Assembly (NCBI GenBank): GCA_011526565.1
Contig: WYBL01000140.1
Span: forward strand, 1 to 64,000
DNA length: 64,000 nucleotides
Direction of reading: 5' to 3'
Origin: Acidobacteriota bacterium
GTDB lineage: Bacteria > Acidobacteriota > Vicinamibacteria > Fen-336
Position numbers and translations under genes: made by a program. Positions 1-7,337 of the stretch are shown here, one piece after another (within the stretch, counting starts at the first letter, position 1; each line of letters opens with the position of its first letter). Under the pieces are notes generated by a model. That model had not been told where the DNA came from, did not search any database, and saw only the letters and a program-made list of their open reading frames with translations.

Positions 1-1
1 G

Positions 2-2530
2 GTTCGGGGGCTCGCGGACGCCGTCGCGCGGCTGAAGGCGCTGTCGCGGCCGTTCCTCGACTGGGCGGGGAAGGCGGAGCGGCTGTCGTTCGACGTGCCG
101 ACGCTGCCGCTGTTCGTGCACGAGCGGCTGTCGACCAAGGCGATCCTGGAGACGCTGCGCTCCCACAAGCGCGACAAGCAGATGTCGATCCTGGAGCTGT
201 TCGGCGACCCCGAGCGGCCGATCGGCGACCAGGTGCTGAAGGCCTACGAGCACCCGTCCCCGTGGACCAACCGGATGGTGCTGGGCGACTCGCTGGTCGT
301 CATGAACTCGCTGCTCCAGTACGAGGGGCTGGGCGGCCAGGTCCAGATGATCTACATGGACCCGCCGTACGGGGTGAAGTTCGGCTCCAACTTCCAGCCT
401 TTCGTCCGCAAGCGCGACGTCAAGCACAACGACGACGCCGACATGACCCGCGAGCCGGAGATGGTGAAGGCCTACCGCGACACCTGGGAGCTGGGCCTGC
501 ACTCGTACTTGACCTACATGCGGGACCGCCTGTTGCTCAGCCGCGAGCTGCTGACACCCTCAGGCTCGATCTTCGTCCAGATTAGCGACGAGAACCTGCA
601 CCACGTTCGCGAACTGATGGACGAGGTGTTCGGCGCGGAGAACTTCTGTGCCGAGATCGCCTTCGCGAAGACGAGCGGCCGAACGCCGAGGCTGTTGTCG
701 GAGGTAAGCGACTACCTCCTGTGGTATGCACGTGACACCGAGCGGGTCAAGTATCGGCAGCTATTCGAGGAGCGCGCTCCGATAGAGAACCCTAACGAAC
801 GCTATATCTGTGTCGAGACCCCGAAGGGCGAGATCATCGACCTTTCGCTCGCCCAGAAGACTGGGCAAGAGCCGATCCCCGAAGGGCGCCTGCTCCGACT
901 TCAGCAAGCTACTTCGCAGGGAGAGAGCGGGGGCGACAAGACGTTGCAGGTCGTGCGATGGGATGGTCGAGAGTTTCTGCCCCCGGCCGGTCGGCACTGG
1001 TCCGTGACCGCGGCGGGCATGCAGCGCGTCGCGGACAAAGGCCGGGCGTTCGCTGTCGGAAAGACACTGACGTGGAAGTCCTACCGCGACGAGTTCGCCT
1101 ACCGGGCAATCTCGAACAATTGGGGAGGGCTTGGCCAATCCGGTTTCGGGGACGAGAAGCTCTACGTCGTGCAGACGAACACTGGAGTGGTCCAGCGCTG
1201 CATGTTGATGACCACCGATCCCGGCGACCTCGTGCTGGACCCCACGTGCGGCTCCGGCACCACCGCGTACGTCGCCGAGCAGTGGGGGCGGCGCTGGATC
1301 ACGATCGACACCAGCCGGGTGCCGCTGGCGCTGGCGCGCCAGCGGCTGCTCACCGCCACCTTCCCCTACTACGAGCTCAAGGACCCGGGCCGCGGGCCGG
1401 CCGGCGGGTTCGTCTATGCGCGCCGCCAGAACAACCGTGGCGAAGAGGTGGGCGGCATCGTCCCCCATGTCACGCTCAAGAGCATCGCCAACGACGAACC
1501 GCCCGCCGAAGAAGTCCTGGTCGATCGCCCGGAAGAGGACAAGAAGGTCACCCGCGTCACCGGTCCCTTCTGCTTCGAGGCGACGATCCCGACGCCGGTC
1601 GACTGGGAAGGCGACGGGGTCGAGGATTCCGGCGTTGCCTCCGACGACCACGGGTCGTACCTCGACCGCATGCTCGAGGTCCTGCGCCGTTCGCCCGTGC
1701 TCCACGTCGGCGGCGGGCGCACCGTCACCTTGCGGGAGCTGCGCGCCCCGGCCAAGAGCCTGTCGCTCGCGGCGCTCGCGACCGTCGATGCCACCGACCT
1801 CAAGGCCGAGGTCCGGCTCGACGAGGTGGTCCAGGAAGCGAAGGAGAAGTCAGGCGGCGTCCTGCGCTTCTCGGAGCGCAGCGTCGCGATCGTCTTCGGC
1901 CCCGAGAACGGGGCCGTCTCCGAGAAGCTGGTGTTCGAGGCCGCGCGCGAGACCTACGCCCGCGGTCACGCCCACCTGTTCGTGATCGGCTTCGCGATCC
2001 AGGCCAACGCCCGCGACCTGGTCGAGAAGTGCGAGGCGGCCGTCGGAGTAGCGGCGACCTACGTCCAGGCGACGCCCGACCTGATGATGGGCGACCTGCT
2101 GAAGACGATGCGAACCAGCCAGGTCTTCAGCGTCTGCGGCCTGCCCGAGATCCGCATCCACAAGGCGGCGCCGGCGAAGAAGGGCGGAGCGCAGCGCTAC
2201 TCGGTGGAACTGCTCGGCCTCGACCTGTTCGACCCCTCCACCATGGAGACCGAGCACCGCCCGGGCCACGACGTGCCGGCGTGGCTGCTCGACACCGACT
2301 ACAACGGTCTCTCGTTCCACGTCGGCCAGGCCTTCTTCCCGCGCACGGCGGCCTGGGACGACCTGAAGAAGTCGCTGCGCGCCGAGTTCGAAGACTCGGT
2401 GTGGGACCACCTGGCCGGCACCCGCAGCGCTCCGTTCGAAGCCGGCGAGAACGCCCAGGTCGCTGTCAAGGTGATCGACGACCGCGGCAACGAACTGCTG
2501 GTCGTCAAGCCCCTCTCCGAGGCCAAGTGA
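2..2530 (+). CDS. mod: Type III-like (beta-class) DNA methyltransferase Mod, 5' partial
   Basis: Predicted S-adenosylmethionine-dependent DNA methyltransferase, the modification subunit of a type III-like restriction system. The reading frame is open from base 2, so the true start lies left of the window; a GTG at 95 is only the first internal start. The catalytic motif IV (MDPPYG) is at about 355-372 and the SAM-binding motif I (DPTCGSGTT) at about 1237-1263. Motif IV preceding motif I gives the beta-class order typical of Mod subunits. The stretch between them, about 620-1210, should be the target recognition domain and is visibly more AT-rich than its surroundings. Some 370 residues follow motif I, a long C-terminal extension that I cannot assign. 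The stop overlaps the next start (GTGA), so the ATPase is translationally coupled. Family assignment is firm; the recognition site is unknown. Confidence 0.9.
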   Translation, partial: VRGLADAVARLKALSRPFLDWAGKAERLSFDVPTLPLFVHERLSTKAILETLRSHKRDKQMSILELFGDPERPIGDQVLKAYEHPSPWTNRMVLGDSLVVMNSLLQYEGLGGQVQMIYMDPPYGVKFGSNFQPFVRKRDVKHNDDADMTREPEMVKAYRDTWELGLHSYLTYMRDRLLLSRELLTPSGSIFVQISDENLHHVRELMDEVFGAENFCAEIAFAKTSGRTPRLLSEVSDYLLWYARDTERVKYRQLFEERAPIENPNERYICVETPKGEIIDLSLAQKTGQEPIPEGRLLRLQQATSQGESGGDKTLQVVRWDGREFLPPAGRHWSVTAAGMQRVADKGRAFAVGKTLTWKSYRDEFAYRAISNNWGGLGQSGFGDEKLYVVQTNTGVVQRCMLMTTDPGDLVLDPTCGSGTTAYVAEQWGRRWITIDTSRVPLALARQRLLTATFPYYELKDPGRGPAGGFVYARRQNNRGEEVGGIVPHVTLKSIANDEPPAEEVLVDRPEEDKKVTRVTGPFCFEATIPTPVDWEGDGVEDSGVASDDHGSYLDRMLEVLRRSPVLHVGGGRTVTLRELRAPAKSLSLAALATVDATDLKAEVRLDEVVQEAKEKSGGVLRFSERSVAIVFGPENGAVSEKLVFEAARETYARGHAHLFVIGFAIQANARDLVEKCEAAVGVAATYVQATPDLMMGDLLKTMRTSQVFSVCGLPEIRIHKAAPAKKGGAQRYSVELLGLDLFDPSTMETEHRPGHDVPAWLLDTDYNGLSFHVGQAFFPRTAAWDDLKKSLRAEFEDSVWDHLAGTRSAPFEAGENAQVAVKVIDDRGNELLVVKPLSEAK

Positions 2531-4188
2531 TCCGCCAGGTCACGATCGAACGCTTCAAGCGTTTCGAGCGCGTCGAGTTCTCGCTGCCGGGCCACGTGGT
2601 GCTGGCGGGTCCGAACAACACGGGCAAGACGACGATCCTGCAGGCGATGGCGGCCTGGGGTCTGGCGCTCGACCGGTTCCGCGAACGCAACGACTTCCAG
2701 CGCCACGGCGGCTTCTACGCGAAGGTCCCGATCGCCCGGCAAGCCTTCTACGCCGTCCCGCTGCGCCAGTTCGACCTGCTCTGGCCGGGCCGTGACTACC
2801 GGGGCCTCGCGACCATCACCCTCCGGACGGATGACTGGACGTTGCCGATGGAGTTCCACGCGGACAGCACGGAGCAGATCTACGTGCGGCCGAGCGCGAC
2901 CGTCGAGCCCGCGACCGTCAAGGCCGTCAAGCTTCCGATGGCGTTCGTGCCTCCGATGACCGGCCTGACCCTCGACGAGCCGCTCTACACGCGTCCGCGG
3001 ATCGACTCGGTCCTGGGCCAGGCGCGCCCGGGCGACGTGCTGCGCAACTTGATCCACGAGGCGAGCCTGGGAGCGGCCTGGGAGCCGCTGGTCGCGTCGA
3101 TCCGCCGCCTCTTCGGCTACGAGTTGCAGCGCCCCGACGCCCTCGGGGCCAGCATTCTCTCCGAGTACCTGCCGAAGCCTGGAGCGGCGCCGCTCGACAT
3201 CGCCTCGGCCGGCAGCGGGTTCCAGCAGGTGCTGATGCTGCTGACCTTCCTCCACGCGCGCCCCGCCTCGGTGCTGCTGCTCGACGAGCCCGACGCCCAT
3301 CTCCACCTCATCCTGCAGGACGCGATCTACGGCGAGCTGCGCAGCGTGGCAGCGTCGCAGAAATCGCAGCTCGTGATCGCGACGCACTCGGGAGTGGTGA
3401 TCGATGCGGTGGAGCCGACCGACCTGTACGTCGTCTTCGACCAGCCGCGTCCGCTCGCCGATTCCCAGGAGAAGGCCCGGCTCATCAAGTCGCTCGGCTG
3501 CCTCAGCAACGAAGATGTCGTCCGCGCCAGCGAAGCCGCCGGCGTGCTGTACTTCGAGGACTACACGGACCTGGAGATCCTGCGCCAGTGGGCCCGAGTG
3601 CTCGACCATCGCGCACTTGAGTACCTGACGACGCGGCTGTTCTGGAGGCGGACGGTCGTGCAACCGCGCCCAGGGGCGGCCGGGGTTCCCGCGCGGGAAC
3701 ACTTCGAGGCGCTCCGGCTCGTGCGCGCCGACCTGCCGGGGCTCCAGCTCGTCGATGGCGACGGAAACCCCAACTGGCCCGAGACGCCGATCACGGGAGC
3801 CGGGCTCCAACTGACCCGGTGGAGACGGTACGAGGTCGAGAGCTACCTGCTGCACCCGCAGGCGCTGCAACGCTTCGCGGCAGACTTGACGGGGCCGGCC
3901 GTCGCCGCGCAGGCCGCGCCGGCGTTCACCGCAGCGCTCGACCGGCTGATGGGGGCTCTTGCGGAAGACTTCCGGGCGAATCCACTGGCGCCGCCCGACG
4001 TACTGGTGGAGTACCTCCGGAATCGCAAGGCGCGGACCGACATCCTGCCGCCCCTCCTCACGGCACTCGGCCTGCCCGCATTCCCATACCAGCGCTATGC
4101 CGAGATCGCGGCCGTGATGCGGCCGGACGAGATCCACCCCGAGGTGGTCGAGAAGCTCGATGCGATCGTGAGGGCTTTCGGCGGATGA
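2527..4188 (+). CDS. OLD-like AAA ATPase with C-terminal TOPRIM-like region
   Basis: 553-residue ABC/SMC-type ATPase. The N-terminus has an RF-lobe start (IERFKRFERVEF) and a Walker A (GPNNTGKTT, about residues 28-36). A signature-like SAGSGFQQVL and a Walker B (VLLLDEPDAHLH) follow near residues 233-262, with a switch histidine in VIATHS. The part after about residue 335 contains YFEDYTDLEIL and later LVDGDGN, resembling the ExxxTD and DxD elements of a TOPRIM nuclease, so the protein looks like an OLD-family nuclease. The TOPRIM glycine after the glutamate is replaced by Asp, so nuclease activity is an inference. The GTG start is chosen from the GTGA overlap with mod. Its stop overlaps the res start in ATGA. 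Its position between mod and res suggests an integral role in this restriction system. Confidence 0.8.
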   Translation: MIRQVTIERFKRFERVEFSLPGHVVLAGPNNTGKTTILQAMAAWGLALDRFRERNDFQRHGGFYAKVPIARQAFYAVPLRQFDLLWPGRDYRGLATITLRTDDWTLPMEFHADSTEQIYVRPSATVEPATVKAVKLPMAFVPPMTGLTLDEPLYTRPRIDSVLGQARPGDVLRNLIHEASLGAAWEPLVASIRRLFGYELQRPDALGASILSEYLPKPGAAPLDIASAGSGFQQVLMLLTFLHARPASVLLLDEPDAHLHLILQDAIYGELRSVAASQKSQLVIATHSGVVIDAVEPTDLYVVFDQPRPLADSQEKARLIKSLGCLSNEDVVRASEAAGVLYFEDYTDLEILRQWARVLDHRALEYLTTRLFWRRTVVQPRPGAAGVPAREHFEALRLVRADLPGLQLVDGDGNPNWPETPITGAGLQLTRWRRYEVESYLLHPQALQRFAADLTGPAVAAQAAPAFTAALDRLMGALAEDFRANPLAPPDVLVEYLRNRKARTDILPPLLTALGLPAFPYQRYAEIAAVMRPDEIHPEVVEKLDAIVRAFGG

Positions 4189-7100
4189 GCGGCTTCGAAG
4201 TTTCCGAGCCGATCCTCAACTCGCCGTACGCCGAGCCGGCCGAGCACTGGCGGATCGTCGAAGGCGAAGAGCCGCAGCGGGTGCCGGGCCGTCGGCGCTC
4301 GGTCTACTTCTACCGGGGCCCGGGCCAGGGCGACGGCTACTCCGAAGGGCCCGGCACACAGATCGAGCTGATCCTCGTCAATCGCATCCGCGAGCGGGTG
4401 AAGGCCTGGCGCGAAGACGCCCACGAACCCTATGCCGGCGCCTCGCGGGTGTCGCTGGAGCTGCTCCAGTGGTGGCGGCGGGAGGGCCGGCAGCATCGCC
4501 TGTTCTACGCCCAGCTCGAAGCGGCCGAGACGATCATTTTCCTGACGGAAGCCCGGCCGGACCTGCGCCAGGGCCTCGACGTGCCCGGCGACGAGCCGTC
4601 CGACGAGCGCAAGGCCGAGGGATACGCCGCCTTCCGGCGCCTGGCCTGCAAGATGGCGACGGGGTCGGGCAAGACCACGGTGATGGGCATGCTCGCCGCC
4701 TGGAGCATCCTCAACAAGGTCTCGGCGCGCCAGGAGCGCGCGTACTCGGACGTCGTCCTGATCGTCTGCCCCAACGTCACGATCCGGAACCGCCTCGCGG
4801 AACTCGACCCGCTGCGCGGCGAGGCCAGCCTCTACCGCACCCGCGACCTGGTGCCGCCGCACCTGATGCCCGACCTCGCGCAGGGGCGAGTGATCGTCAC
4901 CAACTGGCACGTGTTCGAGCCGCAGGGCGTGCAGGCGATGGGCGTCGGCGCTCGCGTGCTGAAGGCGGGCCGAGCGGTCACCCAGAAGGAGACGATCCAC
5001 GTCGGCACCAAGACGACGACCGCCAGGGGCGCGCGCTACGTCACGCCCGAGGATCTCGATCGCCAGATCGCCGCAGGCCTGATCCGCATCCTGCGCGAGG
5101 AGCGCGACGAGCAGGGCGAGCTGAAGCGGGTTCAAGTCGAGGCGACGCGTTACCTGGAGAGCGACCAGAGCCTCCTGCGCCGGGTGCTGGGTCGCGAGGT
5201 GGGCGGCAAGAAGAACATCCTGGTGATGAACGACGAGGCCCACCACGCCTACCGCATCCGGCGGCCCGAGCCGGACGAAGGCGAGGAGGAACTCCTCGGC
5301 GACGAAGACGAAGCCGAGGAGTTCTACAAGGAGGCGACGGTCTGGATCGACGGCCTCGACCGCATCCACAAGCAGCGCGGCATCAACCTCTGCCTGGACT
5401 TCTCGGCGACGCCCTACTTCCTGGGGCGGGTGGGACCGGACTCCAACCGCCCGTTCCCCTGGATCGTCAGCGACTTCAACCTCACCGACGCGATCGAGTC
5501 GGGGCTCGTCAAGATCCCACAACTCGCGGTACGGGACACCACCGGGGCGCCGGTGCCGGGCTACTTCAACATCTGGCGCTGGATCGTCGAGCGGCTGACT
5601 ACGGGCGAGAAGGGCGGCAAGCGCGGCTCGGTGAAGCCGGAGGCCGTGCTCAAGTGGGCCCACGCACCGATCGCGATGCTGGGCGGCGACTGGGAAGAGA
5701 CGCTGCGCGAGTGGCAACAGCAGTGGAAGGAGCCGCGGCCGCCCGTCTTCATCGTCGTCTGCAAGAACACGAAGATCGCCAAGGTGCTGTACGAGTGGCT
5801 GGCGGAAGACCAGGCTCCGTTCGGCATCCCGTCGTCGAAGCTGCTGGGATTCCGCAACGAAGACGGCCGCGTCAACACGATCCGCGTCGATACGAAGGTC
5901 GTGCACGAGACGGACACCGGGCAGGCGAAGAGCGACGAGAGTGCGTGGATGCGCTTCACCCTCGACACCGTGGGGCGGCGCGAGTGGCCGCGCGACCTGC
6001 AGGGCCGGGAGATCCATCCCGAGGGTTTCGCGGAGCTGGCGGGAAAGCTCGGCCGGCCGCTCCACCCGCCGGGCCGCGACGTCCGCTGCATCGTCAGCGT
6101 CGGCATGCTCACCGAAGGCTGGGACTGCAACACGGTCACCCATATCGTGGGCCTGCGGCCGTTCATGTCGCAGCTCTTGTGCGAGCAGGTGGTCGGGCGG
6201 GGCCTGCGCCGCACGAGCTACGAGGTCGGAGAGGATGGCCGGCTGACCGAGGAGGTCGCCAAGGTCCTCGGCGTGCCCTTCGAGATCATCCCCTTCAAGG
6301 CGTCGAAGTCGACGGGGCCGCGGCCGGTGGTCGAGCGCAAGCACGTCCACGCAATGCCGTCGCGCGCGGAGTTCGAGATTCGCTTCCCCCGCGTCGAGGG
6401 CTACCGGCAGGCGATCCGCAACCGCGTGCGCGTCGACTGGACGACCGTGCCGAGCCTGTTTCTCGATCCGACCCAGATCCCGGACGAAGTGCAGATGAAG
6501 GCGCTGCTGCCGGCGAACCAGAGCCGTCCCAGCCTGATGGGGCCGGGCCGGCTCGACAGCGTTGGCCTGGCCGGTTTCCGCGGGCAGTCGCGCCTGCAGG
6601 AGCTGGAGTTCCGGTTGGCTCGCGAACTATGCCGGGAGTACCAGAAGGTGCAGGGCGACTCACCGCCGGCCCACGTGCTCTTCCCGCAGTTCGCGGCGAT
6701 CGCGCACCGGTTCCTCCGCGACCACGTGAAGCCGGTCGGCGGTGCGGATGTGCGCGACGCGTTCCTCTCGCCGTACTACGGGTGGATCCTCGAACGCCTG
6801 GGCCAGGCGCTGACGCCCGATGCGGCCAGCGGGGAGGTGCCGGAGCTGCCGCGCTACGAGCAGAACCGCCCCGAGGGATCGACGGCGGAGGTGGACTTCT
6901 GGACCAGCCGCGACGTGCGAGAGGTCCGCAAGAGCCACCTCAACTTCGTGGTCGCGGACACCAAGCGCTGGGAGCAGCAGGCGGCCTACTTCCTCGAGCG
7001 CGACGAGCGCGTCGAGTGTTTCGTGAAGAACGCGGGCCTCGGCTTCACCATCCCCTATCTGGAGAACGGCCAGCCCCACGACTTCGTCCCCGACTTCATC

Positions 7101-7337
7101 GTCCGCCTCAAGTCTGCGAAGCCTGGCGGCGCCCCGGTTCACCTGATCCTCGAAACCAAGGGCTACGACCCGCGAAAAGCGGCGAAAGAAGCCGCCGCCC
7201 ACCGCTGGACCGCCGCGGTCAACGCCGATGGCCGCTACGGCACATGGGCCTTCGCGATAACCGACAAGCCCGCGGAGGTGAGCGGCCTACTTGAGGGCTG
7301 CAGTTCCGTCAATAGTGCGGCGCGAGGATGGAGATGA
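4185..7337 (+). CDS. res: Res-like superfamily 2 helicase/restriction endonuclease (BPTD_3080-like)
   Basis: 1,050-residue restriction subunit. It combines an SF2 DNA translocase with a nuclease. Walker A (MATGSGKTT) is near residue 157, the DEAH-like box (NDEAHHAY) near 348, motif III (LDFSATPYF) near 404, and the motif V/VI region (TEGWDCN, then QVVGRGLRR) near 645-675. The C-terminus has PDFIVR followed by ILETKGYD about 20 residues later, a PD-(D/E)xK nuclease core at about 969-992. This order matches type III Res-like enzymes, and the NCBI family named BPTD_3080 restriction endonuclease is my best guess. It should translocate on unmethylated DNA and cut it, with Mod protecting host sites. 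The ATG start overlaps the ATPase stop; the stop overlaps the SIR2-kinase start in ATGA. Confidence 0.87.
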   Translation: MSGFEVSEPILNSPYAEPAEHWRIVEGEEPQRVPGRRRSVYFYRGPGQGDGYSEGPGTQIELILVNRIRERVKAWREDAHEPYAGASRVSLELLQWWRREGRQHRLFYAQLEAAETIIFLTEARPDLRQGLDVPGDEPSDERKAEGYAAFRRLACKMATGSGKTTVMGMLAAWSILNKVSARQERAYSDVVLIVCPNVTIRNRLAELDPLRGEASLYRTRDLVPPHLMPDLAQGRVIVTNWHVFEPQGVQAMGVGARVLKAGRAVTQKETIHVGTKTTTARGARYVTPEDLDRQIAAGLIRILREERDEQGELKRVQVEATRYLESDQSLLRRVLGREVGGKKNILVMNDEAHHAYRIRRPEPDEGEEELLGDEDEAEEFYKEATVWIDGLDRIHKQRGINLCLDFSATPYFLGRVGPDSNRPFPWIVSDFNLTDAIESGLVKIPQLAVRDTTGAPVPGYFNIWRWIVERLTTGEKGGKRGSVKPEAVLKWAHAPIAMLGGDWEETLREWQQQWKEPRPPVFIVVCKNTKIAKVLYEWLAEDQAPFGIPSSKLLGFRNEDGRVNTIRVDTKVVHETDTGQAKSDESAWMRFTLDTVGRREWPRDLQGREIHPEGFAELAGKLGRPLHPPGRDVRCIVSVGMLTEGWDCNTVTHIVGLRPFMSQLLCEQVVGRGLRRTSYEVGEDGRLTEEVAKVLGVPFEIIPFKASKSTGPRPVVERKHVHAMPSRAEFEIRFPRVEGYRQAIRNRVRVDWTTVPSLFLDPTQIPDEVQMKALLPANQSRPSLMGPGRLDSVGLAGFRGQSRLQELEFRLARELCREYQKVQGDSPPAHVLFPQFAAIAHRFLRDHVKPVGGADVRDAFLSPYYGWILERLGQALTPDAASGEVPELPRYEQNRPEGSTAEVDFWTSRDVREVRKSHLNFVVADTKRWEQQAAYFLERDERVECFVKNAGLGFTIPYLENGQPHDFVPDFIVRLKSAKPGGAPVHLILETKGYDPRKAAKEAAAHRWTAAVNADGRYGTWAFAITDKPAEVSGLLEGCSSVNSAARGWR

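Noticed and set aside
958..2526. A large upstream extension of the OLD-like ATPase frame
   Set aside because: The extension overlaps the well-supported methyltransferase in another frame and is Arg/Ala-rich without motifs. The GTGA junction at 2527 is the natural start.
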